This document shows positions 42,165 to 49,877 of a stretch of DNA of 56,914 nucleotides, in pieces. Origin of the DNA: Mucilaginibacter sp. (GTDB taxonomy: Bacteria; Bacteroidota; Bacteroidia; Sphingobacteriales; Sphingobacteriaceae); assembly GCF_025362475.1 (NCBI RefSeq), contig NZ_JANYGH010000043.1, positions 1 through 56,914 on the forward strand. Direction: 5' to 3'. The notes under the pieces were generated by a model, which worked only from the letters and a program-made list of their open reading frames with translations, searched no databases and was not told the DNA's origin. The translations under genes and the position numbers were made by a program. Each line of letters opens with the position of its first letter. Within the stretch, counting starts at the first letter, position 1.

Positions 42165-43343
42165 ATGGAAACTTTACTTACAGACGGTCCGACAATAGGC
42201 GGATTCGACTTTTCTATGAACGAAAATCAGCACATGGTAGGTCAAATGGCAAGGGATTTTGCCGAGCGGAATATTAAACCTCATGTAATGGAATGGGATG
42301 AAGCCCAGGTTTTTCCTATTGAACTTTTTAAGAAATTGGGCGAGCTGGGTATGATGGGGGTATTTGTGCCCGAACAATACGGTGGCTCGGGCTTCGGTTA
42401 TTTTGAATACGTTACCGTTATTGTGGAGATAGCCAAAGTTTGCGGCTCAATTGGTTTATCGGTAGCAGCTCATAACTCGCTATGTACCGGTCATATCCTG
42501 GCTTTTGGCAACGAGGAGCAAAAAATGAAATGGCTGCCCAAACTGGCTACAGCTGAATGGCTTGGTGCCTGGGGATTAACAGAAGCCAACACCGGATCTG
42601 ACGCTTTGGGGATGAACACCACTGCGGTATTGGATGGCGATCATTATATAGTTAATGGTTCAAAAAACTGGATTACGCATGGTAAATCGGGCAATGTTGC
42701 CGTAGTAATGGTGCGCACCGGGGCAAAAGGCGATTCGCACGGCATCTCGGCACTGGTTATTGAAAAGGGAACTCCCGGCTTTACCCATGGTAAAAAAGAA
42801 AACAAACTGGGCATGCGCGCCTCCGAAACTACTGAATTGATCTTTGATAACTGCCGCGTTCCCAAAGAAAACCTGCTGGGTGTGGAAGGTGAAGGCTTTA
42901 AACAGGCGATGAAGGTGCTGGATGGCGGTCGAATTTCTATAGCTGCATTATCATTGGGGATAGCTAAGGGAGCCTTTGAGGCTGCAGTGGCATACTCTAA
43001 GGAGCGTAAGCAGTTTGGCCAATCTATCAGTAACTTCCAGGGCATAGCTTTTAAGCTGGCCGACATGGCAACCGAGATAGAGGCATCAGAACTATTGATC
43101 ATGCAGGCTGCCGACCTCAAAAATCGTCACCAGCCGGTAACCAAACAATCGGCTATGGCCAAATACTTCGCATCAGAAACCGCGGTGCGGGTAGCTACAG
43201 AGGCAGTGCAGATCTTCGGCGGCTATGGCTATACCAAGGATTTCCCCGTGGAAAAATACTACCGCGATGCCAAGCTTTGCACCATAGGAGAGGGGACAAG
43301 CGAGATACAGAAGATTGTGATAAGCAGGGAAGTGTTGAGATAG
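42165..43343 (+). CDS. Acyl-CoA dehydrogenase
   Basis: FAD-linked enzyme that introduces the 2,3-double bond in acyl-CoA during fatty-acid or branched-chain amino-acid breakdown. The 392 residues show the usual three-domain layout: N-terminal helical domain ([18 protein letters not shown]), middle beta domain with [15 protein letters not shown], and C-terminal helical domain with [26 protein letters not shown] and [19 protein letters not shown]. The catalytic Glu is probably Glu376 in GEGTSEIQ. The chain-length preference cannot be read off. Its TAG stop coincides with the first bases of an AGTATCAAG repeat. Confidence 0.93.
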   Translation: METLLTDGPTIGGFDFSMNENQHMVGQMARDFAERNIKPHVMEWDEAQVFPIELFKKLGELGMMGVFVPEQYGGSGFGYFEYVTVIVEIAKVCGSIGLSVAAHNSLCTGHILAFGNEEQKMKWLPKLATAEWLGAWGLTEANTGSDALGMNTTAVLDGDHYIVNGSKNWITHGKSGNVAVVMVRTGAKGDSHGISALVIEKGTPGFTHGKKENKLGMRASETTELIFDNCRVPKENLLGVEGEGFKQAMKVLDGGRISIAALSLGIAKGAFEAAVAYSKERKQFGQSISNFQGIAFKLADMATEIEASELLIMQAADLKNRHQPVTKQSAMAKYFASETAVRVATEAVQIFGGYGYTKDFPVEKYYRDAKLCTIGEGTSEIQKIVISREVLR

Positions 43344-43371
43344 TATCAAGTAGTTAGTATCAAGTATCAAG
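43342..43371 (+). repeat. AGTATCAAGTAG-family element, copy 3
   Basis: AGTATCAAGTAGTTAGTATC followed by AAGTATCAAG; its first two bases are the last two of the dehydrogenase stop codon. Confidence 0.85.
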
Positions 43372-43486
43372 ATTGAATAGTTTTTAGGAATGCCGGGTAT
43401 TGGAGTGATTGCTTTGATATTCGGCATTTAACATTAAATAACATATTATTTGTTGAAACTAACGCTGAGGTATCTAAATTTAGATA

Positions 43487-44116
43487 TTGAAAAAGCACCT
43501 GATTATAATCCTTATCACGCTTTCATTTGCTGAACCTGGCTTTTGCCAGCAGGCAGCCTCGTTTCTTAAAACCTCCAGGAAGTTAAGACCGATGGATTCG
43601 ATTGACTATCGCGCAAAAAATCAATATTTTCCGGTAATACTCGCGAATAGAGAGGATTACATTTTGTCCGTTGATGAAAGCAAAATAGAGTTTATGTACG
43701 GAGTGCCTTACACAAGGGCGAAATACAATTACCTGAAGGTGCCCGTAACATTAACCAATGCCTCGGAAACAACTTTGAGATACTTTAGCATGTCGGGTTC
43801 CTGGTGGGATATTTACAGAACAGATAATCCAAATTTAAAAGTCTTCGCTCAGCATAGTTGTTATAAAAATTCGAACGTAATTTTATCGTTGTCTCCTCAT
43901 CAGGATATTAAAAGAGAGATAATAATCGAAATCCCTAAAAAAGAAAGTGTGGCCATCGCATTTAAAATAGGTATTATATTGGAAATGGAATTAGATAATG
44001 ATTATTCCATCAACGCTAAACCAACTCCACCCTTGTTTTCAACACCAGGCAGGCAAAGGCTCATATGGTCCAATTATGTGATGATTTCACAATCGCATGC
44101 TATTAAAAAAATATAG
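43487..44116 (+). CDS. Hypothetical exported protein with TTG start
   Basis: I do not recognise this 209-residue protein. It begins with a signal peptide (MKKHLIIILITLSFAEPGFC) that starts at a TTG codon; there is no in-frame ATG upstream, and the next ATG would remove the signal. The mature part is beta-rich, with YFPVILANREDYILSVDESK and RYFSMSGSWWDIYRTDNPNL, and lacks catalytic motifs known to me. It stands alone between the dehydrogenase and a repeat-containing spacer. Confidence 0.65.
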   Translation: MKKHLIIILITLSFAEPGFCQQAASFLKTSRKLRPMDSIDYRAKNQYFPVILANREDYILSVDESKIEFMYGVPYTRAKYNYLKVPVTLTNASETTLRYFSMSGSWWDIYRTDNPNLKVFAQHSCYKNSNVILSLSPHQDIKREIIIEIPKKESVAIAFKIGIILEMELDNDYSINAKPTPPLFSTPGRQRLIWSNYVMISQSHAIKKI

Positions 44117-44219
44117 TCTGTTAATATCTTGCTTATCGCAGGCCTTTTATTGGACGAAAATGGTGTTGGATTTTTGAAGCCATCTACCTAAATAATATTT
44201 CCTGATTTATATTTGAGAA

Positions 44220-44351
44220 ATGAAAAGGTATTATTTGCTGTTTACTTTATTACTATCATTGTTTTATAAACCGGGGCAAGTACAGCGGCCTGCAAAGCAT
44301 CAAATGACGTCCAAACGAGGTGTAGGTCAGTATGTACTAAACATTGATTAG
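44220..44351 (+). CDS. Possible 43-residue secreted peptide
   Basis: The frame begins MKRYYLLFTLLLSLFYKPGQ, a credible signal sequence, and continues with about 20 basic, polar residues to a TAG. An exact TATATTTG box (44208-44215) ends 4 nt before the ATG, which would make the mRNA leaderless. It may be a real small peptide, a truncated gene start, or chance. No known family. Confidence 0.35.
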   Translation: MKRYYLLFTLLLSLFYKPGQVQRPAKHQMTSKRGVGQYVLNID

Positions 44352-44389
44352 GACGAGATATGTAGAAACCCCTTAACTCTGTAAGTCGG

Positions 44390-44415
44390 GGATTGCTTCG
44401 TACCTCGCAATGACG
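44390..44415. repeat. Solitary arm of the 5364-5459 inverted repeat
   Basis: GGATTGCTTCGTACCTCGCA followed by ATGACG matches the right arm at 5434-5459 nearly base for base. No partner arm is visible nearby. Confidence 0.8.
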
Positions 44416-44543
44416 TTTTTTTTTAAACCTTGTGTTTCCCTTTCGCTAAGGTATAAAGCTATTACATGCCCCCTGATCCCGCCATCAAAGTTCAAACAAA
44501 ACCACCCACCTAATCAACCCAATAAACAAATTCAACTTCTCTC

Positions 44544-44574
44544 TTTGATTTTCAAATATTTGTCTCTATCTTTG
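44544..44574 (+). promoter_or_regulatory. Promoter of rpsU
   Basis: TTTG (44544-44547), 19 nt, TATCTTTG (44567-44574): a textbook Bacteroidota promoter. The leader is only about 25 nt and is mostly the Shine-Dalgarno region. Confidence 0.85.
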
Positions 44575-44584
44575 GCCCTCCTTG

Positions 44585-44593
44585 AAAGGAGGT
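44585..44593 (+). promoter_or_regulatory. Strong Shine-Dalgarno sequence of rpsU
   Basis: AAAGGAGGT, complementary to the 16S rRNA 3' end, 12 nt before the ATG. Unusual in this genome, where most genes, including tuf, rplK, rplL and rpsT, have none. Confidence 0.85.
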
Positions 44594-44605
44594 ATTTAGG
44601 AAATT

Positions 44606-44797
44606 ATGATCATTATTAACGTAAAAGACGGCGAATCATTAGACAAAGCATTGAAACGCTTCAAAAAGAAATTTGAGAAAACTGGAGTTTTAAGAGAACT
44701 ACGTAGTCGTCAGGCTTTTGAAAAAAAATCTGTAACCCGTCGTCATGTTGTTAAACATGCCATCTACAAGCAAAATATGAACTTAGAAACTGTTTAA
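44606..44797 (+). CDS. rpsU: 30S ribosomal protein bS21
   Basis: A 63-residue basic protein next to the 16S 3' end on the small subunit. The sequence (MIIINVKDGESLDKALKRFK, FEKTGVLRELRSRQAFEKKS) is typical. In Flavobacterium bS21 is reported to help hide the anti-Shine-Dalgarno tail, and rpsU keeps a strong Shine-Dalgarno sequence so that ribosomes lacking bS21 translate it; the AAAGGAGGT here fits that autoregulation. It leads the conserved rpsU-xerC-hpf group and is followed by a hairpin abutting xerC. Confidence 0.97.
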   Translation: MIIINVKDGESLDKALKRFKKKFEKTGVLRELRSRQAFEKKSVTRRHVVKHAIYKQNMNLETV

Positions 44798-44839
44798 TTC
44801 CCTAAAAAGAATTTTTTTCAGATTTCTTAACACTATATT

Positions 44840-44886
44840 AAAACTATTTGTACATTCAATCTCTGGATGTTCAAATAGTTTTTATG
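44840..44886 (+). terminator. Terminator/attenuator hairpin between rpsU and xerC
   Basis: AAAACTATTTG (44840-44850) pairs exactly with CAAATAGTTTT (44872-44882), with an additional inner ACATTC/GGATGT pairing. A short T-rich run overlaps the xerC start at 44884, so read-through and xerC translation may be linked. Confidence 0.7.
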
Positions 44887-45795
44887 TTTTTAGAGCGTTT
44901 TATCCAATATATTAAGTTCGAAAAGCGGTACTCCCCCCATACGGTATCAGCCTATCAATCAGACCTGGATCAGTTCATGCTCTTCCTTAACAACCCTGGT
45001 AATGCCATTGTTGTGCCTGGATCCATTATTACCCATCCCGACCAGATTAGCTATCACGACATCCGTAATTGGATGGTTGAGCTGATTGACCAAAAGCTCA
45101 CGCCCCGTTCTGTAAATCGAAAAATGGCTACCCTGCGTAAATATTTTAAATTTTTACTCCAGGAGGGGATAATTACGCAAAATCCGGCGTCAAAAATCCG
45201 TTCGCAAAAAATACCAAAGCATTTACCGGTTGTTGTTGAAAGTGCAAGCCTTACGCATATGCTGGATAACGATATTGTTACCGACGGCGATTTTGAAGGT
45301 TTACGCAACAAACTGGTAGTTGAAATGCTGTTTGGCACCGGCATGCGGCTGGCCGAGCTTTTGGGCCTGAAAGACAGTGATATTAACGATTATGAAGGCA
45401 CCTTAAAAGTGCTGGGCAAACGCAATAAAGAACGCATCATTCCTATCAACACCGAGCTGCGGATTTTACTTGGACGGTACTCGGAGTTAAAGAAAAATCA
45501 AAATTTTCATAACAATTCGGTAATGTTAATCGTTACAAGTAAGGGTGCTGATGCATACCCCAAACTAATTTACCTGATAGTGCAAAAATACCTCTCCAAT
45601 ATATCAACCCAGAATAAAAAGAGCCCTCACGTACTACGGCACACATTTGCAACAAGTTTATTAAACAATGGGGCAGACTTAAACTCCATTAAAGAACTTT
45701 TGGGCCACGCTAACCTTAGCGCGACCCAGATTTATACACACAATTCAGTTGAACGATTAAAGTCTATTTACAAACTAGCCCATCCAAAGGCGTAA
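44884..45795 (+). CDS. xerC: XerC-type tyrosine recombinase
   Basis: A 303-residue site-specific recombinase. The N-terminal SAM-like core-binding domain is at about 1-95 (RYSPHTVSAYQSDLDQF). The catalytic domain has Arg155 (GTGMRLAELLG), a Lys in GKRNKERIIP, His249 and Arg252 (HVLRHTFATSLL), His275 (GHANLSATQIYTH) and nucleophile Tyr284. All key residues are present. The size and the rpsU-hpf neighbourhood suggest a housekeeping chromosome-dimer resolvase rather than a mobile-element integrase. A TTG start at 44848 lies inside the terminator hairpin and is rejected in favour of ATG 44884. Confidence 0.9.
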   Translation: MFLERFIQYIKFEKRYSPHTVSAYQSDLDQFMLFLNNPGNAIVVPGSIITHPDQISYHDIRNWMVELIDQKLTPRSVNRKMATLRKYFKFLLQEGIITQNPASKIRSQKIPKHLPVVVESASLTHMLDNDIVTDGDFEGLRNKLVVEMLFGTGMRLAELLGLKDSDINDYEGTLKVLGKRNKERIIPINTELRILLGRYSELKKNQNFHNNSVMLIVTSKGADAYPKLIYLIVQKYLSNISTQNKKSPHVLRHTFATSLLNNGADLNSIKELLGHANLSATQIYTHNSVERLKSIYKLAHPKA

Positions 45796-45797
45796 TT

Positions 45798-45804
45798 AAG
45801 GAGG
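45798..45804 (+). promoter_or_regulatory. Strong Shine-Dalgarno sequence of hpf
   Basis: AAGGAGG, 4 nt before the ATG. Like rpsU, an exception to the weak-SD rule seen around it. Confidence 0.8.
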
Positions 45805-45808
45805 AAAC

Positions 45809-46156
45809 ATGAAAATTACAGTGCAATCAATTCATTTTACCGCAGACAGAAAATTATTAGATTTTATTCAGAAAAAGGTAGACAAACTCGATACTTTTTA
45901 TGATCATATTATTAGTGGCGAGGTTTACTTAAAGCTTGAGAATGTGGAAGATGAGGCAAATAAAATTGCCGAGATTAAACTATTGCTGCCGGGCAACCAG
46001 ATTTTTGCAAAGGAAAAATGCAAAACTTTCGAAGAGGCAACGGATTTAGCGGTTGAAAGCCTTCGCAAGCAGATTGAAAAGCATAAACAGAAGAAAGCAA
46101 TTGCCGACGCAGCCGCTAAAAAGGTAATTTTGACCGAGGCAGAAGAGGGATTTTAA
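45809..46156 (+). CDS. hpf: Ribosome hibernation / translation-inhibitor factor (HPF/RaiA type)
   Basis: A 115-residue short-form hibernation factor that sits in the ribosomal mRNA/tRNA channel when growth slows. The beta-alpha-beta pattern (MKITVQSIHFTADRKLLDFI, HIISGEVYLKLENVEDEANK, CKTFEEATDLAVESLRKQIE) matches the family; there is no long C-terminal dimerisation domain. The gene starts 13 nt after xerC with a strong Shine-Dalgarno sequence, so it is probably in one transcript with xerC and tuned separately. A clear terminator follows. Confidence 0.93.
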   Translation: MKITVQSIHFTADRKLLDFIQKKVDKLDTFYDHIISGEVYLKLENVEDEANKIAEIKLLLPGNQIFAKEKCKTFEEATDLAVESLRKQIEKHKQKKAIADAAAKKVILTEAEEGF

Positions 46157-46180
46157 TATAAAAAAGGCCTTTTTGAGGCT

Positions 46181-46216
46181 AAAATCGACGGGTTTAAAGC
46201 CCGTCGATTTTTTTTA
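46181..46216 (+). terminator. Terminator of the rpsU-xerC-hpf group
   Basis: AAATCGACGGG pairs with CCCGTCGATTT, followed by TTTTTT. Confidence 0.85.
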
Positions 46217-46225
46217 ATAAAAAAT

Positions 46226-46255
46226 TTTGCAGCGAAGTAAATTTTTGTAGATTTG
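46226..46255 (+). promoter_or_regulatory. Promoter of the tRNA-tuf operon
   Basis: TTTG (46226-46229), 18 nt, TAGATTTG (46248-46255): both boxes consensus. The leader to the first tRNA is about 130 nt. Confidence 0.8.
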
Positions 46256-46303
46256 CAATCCCTTTCAGAGAGGTGCTAACGACTGCAAATATTTCTGAAA
46301 ATA

Positions 46304-46314
46304 GTTCTTTAAAA
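46304..46314 (+). promoter_or_regulatory. boxA-like element in the tRNA operon leader
   Basis: GTTCTTTAAAA resembles the boxA RNA element (TGCTCTTTAACA) that loads Nus factors in stable-RNA operons. Position in the leader of a tRNA operon fits; a similar GTTCTTTAAA occurs at 25071 upstream of the candidate 6S-like RNA. Confidence 0.4.
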
Positions 46315-46394
46315 TATAAAAAAGGTTGTTAGTTTTGCCGCTCGATAAACGAAGCCATAAAGGTTTCAAAAATTGAAAGGCAAAATAAATATAA

Positions 46395-46467
46395 GCCTCC
46401 TTAGCTCAGCTGGTAGAGCGACTGACTTGTAATCAGTAGGTCATTGGTTCGATCCCGATAGGAGGCT
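46395..46467 (+). tRNA. tRNA-Thr (TGT)
   Basis: Acceptor GCCTCCT/AGGAGGC, D-arm AGCTCAGCTGGTAGAGC, anticodon loop CTTGTAA (TGT, reads ACA), T-arm with GGTTCGATCC. Complete cloverleaf; the CCA end is not encoded. Confidence 0.95.
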
Positions 46468-46533
46468 CAGTTTTTTTCGGAAGAGTAATGTTTAGCTTCA
46501 ACTTTGAACATTGCGAATCCGGAATCAACTAAC

Positions 46534-46614
46534 GGGGGGATACCAGAGCGGTCAAATGGGGCGGACTGTAAATCCGCTGCTTCGGCTACGAAGGTTCGAA
46601 TCCTTCTCCCCCCA
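46534..46614 (+). tRNA. tRNA-Tyr (GTA)
   Basis: Acceptor GGGGGGA/TCCCCCC, anticodon loop CTGTAAA (GTA), and the long variable arm (CTGCTTCGGCTACG region) expected for bacterial tRNA-Tyr. 81 nt. Confidence 0.95.
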
Positions 46615-46627
46615 CTTTTTAAGTCGG

Positions 46628-46749
46628 CAGTTTACAATTTTCAGATAGCAATTAAAGCTTTCAGATGATTGTGAACTGCTAACTTGATTAAAAAGGTTAC
46701 CGATTTGAATTTTTAGCCTGGCATGCTGCCAACTGAAAGTTGTAAACTG
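46628..46749. repeat. Inverted repeat between tRNA-Tyr and tRNA-Gly
   Basis: CAGTTTACAATTTTCAG (46628-46644) and CTGAAAGTTGTAAACTG (46733-46749) are complementary at 16 of 17 positions. A partial internal copy (TTTCAGATGATTGTGAACTG) lies between. Confidence 0.75.
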
Positions 46750-46761
46750 GAAACTAAACAA

Positions 46762-46834
46762 GCGGAAGTAGCTCAGTTGGTAGAGCGATAGCCTTCCAAG
46801 CTATAGGTCGCGAGTTCGAACCTCGTCTTCCGCT
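46762..46834 (+). tRNA. tRNA-Gly (TCC)
   Basis: Acceptor GCGGAAG/CTTCCGC, anticodon loop CTTCCAA (TCC), T-arm GAGTTCGAACCTC. Complete cloverleaf. Confidence 0.95.
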
Positions 46835-46919
46835 CAGTTAAAGCAGGCAGTTAGCCGGGCGCAGTAAGCAGTCAAAAGCTGCTGCAGCCAGAATACTGAC
46901 AACTGCAAACTAAACAATA

Positions 46920-46991
<72 letters not shown>

Positions 46992-47059
46992 CAATAGCAT
47001 AAAGAGAATAAAGAATAACAATTTTAAGTATAAATTAACCTACAAAATAATTATAAATC

Positions 47060-48247
47060 ATGGCAAAAGAAAAGTTTGACCGCAGTAAACCGCACTTAAA
47101 CATCGGTACAATCGGTCACGTTGACCACGGTAAAACAACCCTTACCGCAGCTATTACGAAAGTATTATCTGATGCAGGTTTCTCAGAAGCTCGTTCATTC
47201 GATTCAATCGATTCAGCTCCTGAAGAAAAAGAGCGTGGTATTACTATTAATACAGCTCACGTTGAGTACTCAACTGCTAACCGTCACTACGCTCACGTTG
47301 ACTGTCCAGGTCACGCGGATTATGTGAAAAACATGGTTACTGGTGCTGCTCAGATGGATGGTGCTATCATCGTTGTAGCCGCTACTGACGGTCCAATGCC
47401 TCAAACTCGTGAACACATCCTTTTAGCCCGCCAGGTTGGTGTGCCTTCATTGGTTGTATTCATGAATAAAGTTGACATGGTTGACGATCCTGAATTGTTA
47501 GAGTTAGTTGAAATGGAAATCCGTGAATTATTATCATTCTACGAATATCCTGGAGACGATATCGCTGTAATTCAAGGTTCGGCTTTAGGTGGTCTTAACG
47601 GCGATCCTAAATGGGTTGGAAAAATTATGGAGTTGATGGATGCTGTAGATTCACAGATCCCTATCCCTCCACGTTTAACTGAGCTTCCTTTCTTAATGCC
47701 GGTTGAAGACGTATTCTCAATCACTGGTCGTGGTACTGTTGCTACCGGTCGTATTGAGCGTGGTGTTATCAACTCAGGTGAGCAAGTTGACATCCTTGGT
47801 ATGGGTGCTGAAAACTTGAAATCAACTGTAACTGGTGTTGAGATGTTCCGTAAGATCCTTGACAGAGGTGAAGCTGGTGACAACGTAGGTTTATTGTTAC
47901 GTGGTATTGAAAAAACTGATATCCGTCGTGGTATGGTTATTTGCAAACCAGGTTCAGTAACTCCGCACACAGATTTCAAAGCTGAAGTTTACGTATTATC
48001 AAAAGCAGAAGGTGGCCGTCACACTCCATTCTTCAATAAATACCGCCCGCAATTCTATTTCCGTACCACTGACGTAACTGGTGAAATTTCATTAGGCGAC
48101 GGTGTAGAAATGGTTATGCCAGGTGATAATGTTACAATCACTGTAAAGTTGATCAACGCTATCGCAATGGAAAAAGGCTTACGTTTCGCTATCCGTGAAG
48201 GTGGCAGAACAGTAGGTGCTGGTCAGGTAACTGAAATTTTGAAATAA
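47060..48247 (+). CDS. tuf: Elongation factor Tu
   Basis: GTPase that brings aminoacyl-tRNA to the ribosome. The 395 residues carry the G motifs GHVDHGKT (19-26), DCPGHADYV and NKVDM, followed by the two beta-barrel domains; it ends VTEILK. The length is standard. It lies in the usual place after tRNA-Thr and before tRNA-Trp/secE. Codon use is strongly biased (CGT, GGT, GTT), typical of the most highly expressed genes. The ATG has no Shine-Dalgarno sequence, only an A-rich leader. Confidence 0.98.
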   Translation: MAKEKFDRSKPHLNIGTIGHVDHGKTTLTAAITKVLSDAGFSEARSFDSIDSAPEEKERGITINTAHVEYSTANRHYAHVDCPGHADYVKNMVTGAAQMDGAIIVVAATDGPMPQTREHILLARQVGVPSLVVFMNKVDMVDDPELLELVEMEIRELLSFYEYPGDDIAVIQGSALGGLNGDPKWVGKIMELMDAVDSQIPIPPRLTELPFLMPVEDVFSITGRGTVATGRIERGVINSGEQVDILGMGAENLKSTVTGVEMFRKILDRGEAGDNVGLLLRGIEKTDIRRGMVICKPGSVTPHTDFKAEVYVLSKAEGGRHTPFFNKYRPQFYFRTTDVTGEISLGDGVEMVMPGDNVTITVKLINAIAMEKGLRFAIREGGRTVGAGQVTEILK

Positions 48248-48269
48248 GAGTTTCAAAAAGGTTAATTGG

Positions 48270-48309
48270 AAACATAAGTTTTACCCACAAGGTAAGCTTA
48301 TGTTTTCTT
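48270..48309 (+). terminator. Hairpin after tuf, probable partial terminator
   Basis: AAACATAAGTTTTACC pairs with GGTAAGCTTATGTTTT around CACAA (one mismatch in the arms), followed by a weak T-run. Read-through to tRNA-Trp, secE and nusG is likely; it may instead mark an RNA processing point. Confidence 0.65.
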
Positions 48310-48321
48310 ATTAAAAATATA

Positions 48322-48394
48322 CACGGGAATAGTTCAACGGTAGAATAGAGGTCTCCAAAACCTTTGATCAGGGTTCGAATCCTTGTTCCCGTGC
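48322..48394 (+). tRNA. tRNA-Trp (CCA)
   Basis: Acceptor CACGGGA/TCCCGTG, anticodon loop CTCCAAA (CCA), T-arm GGGTTCGAATCC. It lies immediately upstream of secE, the conserved order. Confidence 0.93.
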
Positions 48395-48412
48395 ATAAGC
48401 AAAGTAGTAAAG

Positions 48413-48607
48413 ATGGCTAACGTAACTGAATATATTAAAGAATCATACATCGAGTTAACTGAGAAGGTGACCTGGCCAACCTGGCGAGAGTTGCAAAGCA
48501 GTGCCGTATTGGTACTAGTTGCTGCAATGATTATCGCTATGCTTATCTTTGGTATGGACCAGATTTTACAACGTTTAACTACGGCTTTTTATAGTTCACT
48601 AACATAA
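48413..48607 (+). CDS. secE: Preprotein translocase subunit SecE
   Basis: A 64-residue single-span inner-membrane protein that braces SecY. KVTWPTWRELQ (about 18-28) is the conserved cytosolic amphipathic motif, and a membrane helix follows (about 32-52). The frame extends upstream to 48383, but those codons overlap tRNA-Trp, so ATG at 48413 (MANVTEYIKE) is the true start. It lies 16 nt ahead of nusG. Confidence 0.95.
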   Translation: MANVTEYIKESYIELTEKVTWPTWRELQSSAVLVLVAAMIIAMLIFGMDQILQRLTTAFYSSLT

Positions 48608-48623
48608 TATTTAGGAGATAGAG

Positions 48624-49166
48624 ATGAGTGATCAATTGAAATGGTATGTGGTGAGGGCCATAAGTGGTAAAGAAAAAAAGGTTAAACAATATATAGATGC
48701 CGAAATTAGTCGTTTGGGCATTACGCATTTAGTACCACAGGTATTAATACCTACAGAGAAATACTATCAAATGCGCGATGGGAAAAAGATAGCCAAAGAG
48801 CGTAACTATTTTCCTGGATATGTATTGATGGAAGCCGTACTTGATGGCGAGACTGAACACATCATCAAAAATATTAATAGTGTAATAGGATTTTTGGGCG
48901 ATAAGGCCGGTAATGCTATTCCATTACGCCAAGCCGAAGTTAACCGTATTTTAGGTAAGGTTGATGAAATGAGCGCCCAGGGTGAAACCATGAATGTTCC
49001 ATATTACATTGGCGAAAGCGTAAAAGTAATGGACGGACCTTTCAACGGATTTAGCGGGGTGATTGAAGAGGTTAACGAAGAGAAGAAGAAATTAAAAGTT
49101 ATGGTAAAGATATTCGGGCGCCGTACGCCGCTTGAGTTGAATTACATGCAAGTTGAAAAAGAATAG
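48624..49166 (+). CDS. nusG: Transcription antitermination factor NusG
   Basis: A 180-residue factor that travels with RNA polymerase and couples it to ribosomes or Rho. The N-terminal NGN domain ([31 protein letters not shown]) is followed by a KOW domain (about 125-180; [20 protein letters not shown]). AGGAG lies 6 nt upstream of the ATG, one of the few Shine-Dalgarno sequences in the operon. The TAG stop is the start of an AGTATCAAG repeat, and a 125-bp inverted element separates it from rplK. Confidence 0.97.
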   Translation: MSDQLKWYVVRAISGKEKKVKQYIDAEISRLGITHLVPQVLIPTEKYYQMRDGKKIAKERNYFPGYVLMEAVLDGETEHIIKNINSVIGFLGDKAGNAIPLRQAEVNRILGKVDEMSAQGETMNVPYYIGESVKVMDGPFNGFSGVIEEVNEEKKKLKVMVKIFGRRTPLELNYMQVEKE

Positions 49167-49289
49167 TATCAAGTAGTTAGTATCAAGTAGCAAGATGACT
49201 TGCAAAGCTGATAGAATGAATAGATACCAATAAAGAAATAGGTTAAAAGTAGTAAAGGTCTTGATACTTGATACTAACTACTTAATACC
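49165..49289. repeat. Inverted element of AGTATCAAGTAG arms between nusG and rplK
   Basis: The left arm (49165-49194) is the same 30-bp sequence as at 41699. The right arm (49260-49289; CTTGATACTTGATACTAACT, then ACTTAATACC) is its reverse complement with few changes. The 65-nt interior carries nothing recognisable. The pair could fold into a long hairpin in the operon mRNA. Confidence 0.85.
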
Positions 49290-49356
49290 AATAAAAACCT
49301 TAAATGTTACTTAGCTTCCACTTACTAACATTGAGTTATAATTAAAGTAAATTAAA

Positions 49357-49797
49357 ATGGCAAAAGAGATCGGTGCAATGGTAAAGCTGCAAGTTAAAGG
49401 CGGCGCCGCAAACCCATCACCTCCGATTGGCCCTGCATTGGGTGCAAAAGGTGTGAACATCATGGAGTTTTGCAAGCAATTTAATGCACGTACCCAGGAT
49501 AAAGCTGGAAAGGTGTTGCCTGTTTTGATTACTGTTTATGTTGACAAATCTTTCGAATTTATTATTAAAACCCCTCCTGTTGCAATCCAGTTATTGGAAG
49601 CAACCGGTTTAAAAAGTGGTTCGGCTGAACCCAACCGTAAAAAAGTTGCCAATGTAAATTGGGAGCAGGTTGAAACTATAGCCAAAGATAAAATGGTAGA
49701 TCTGAATGCATTTACTGTAGAATCAGCCATGAAAATGGTGGCAGGTACTGCCCGTAGTATGGGAATTACCGTATCAGGTACGGCTCCCTGGAATTAA
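49357..49797 (+). CDS. rplK: 50S ribosomal protein uL11
   Basis: A 146-residue protein of the GTPase-associated centre. It contains [20 protein letters not shown] near the N-terminus and the 23S-binding C-terminal domain ([12 protein letters not shown]). Length normal. No Shine-Dalgarno sequence; the start codon is ATG at 49357 ([12 protein letters not shown]). Its leader is interrupted by the AGTATCAA element described above. Confidence 0.98.
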   Translation: MAKEIGAMVKLQVKGGAANPSPPIGPALGAKGVNIMEFCKQFNARTQDKAGKVLPVLITVYVDKSFEFIIKTPPVAIQLLEATGLKSGSAEPNRKKVANVNWEQVETIAKDKMVDLNAFTVESAMKMVAGTARSMGITVSGTAPWN

Positions 49798-49877
49798 ATT
49801 GATTTCGGATTTCGGATTTTTTTAAATCTCAGATCTCAGATCAAAAATTAAAAATTTATACAAAATCAGTTTAAGAA

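Larger units (their letters stand above)
44117..44605. other. 489-bp spacer before rpsU: micro-frame, repeat arm and promoter
   Basis: It holds a 43-codon frame with a leaderless-type promoter (44208-44351), a lone 26-bp repeat arm (44390-44415) and the rpsU promoter with its Shine-Dalgarno sequence. The remainder is AT-rich without recognisable features. Confidence 0.6.

Noticed and set aside
44848..44883. TTG-started extension of xerC
   Set aside because: It lies within the rpsU terminator hairpin; ATG 44884 gives the family N-terminus.
44884..45795. Recombinase as a mobile-element integrase
   Set aside because: It lies in the conserved rpsU-xerC-hpf order with no att-like repeats or cargo; a housekeeping XerC is more likely.
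46552..46761. 69-codon minus-strand frame over tRNA-Tyr
   Set aside because: It overlaps a complete tRNA and an intergenic inverted repeat.
48383..48412. Upstream extension of secE
   Set aside because: It would run through tRNA-Trp; SecE starts at MANVTEY.
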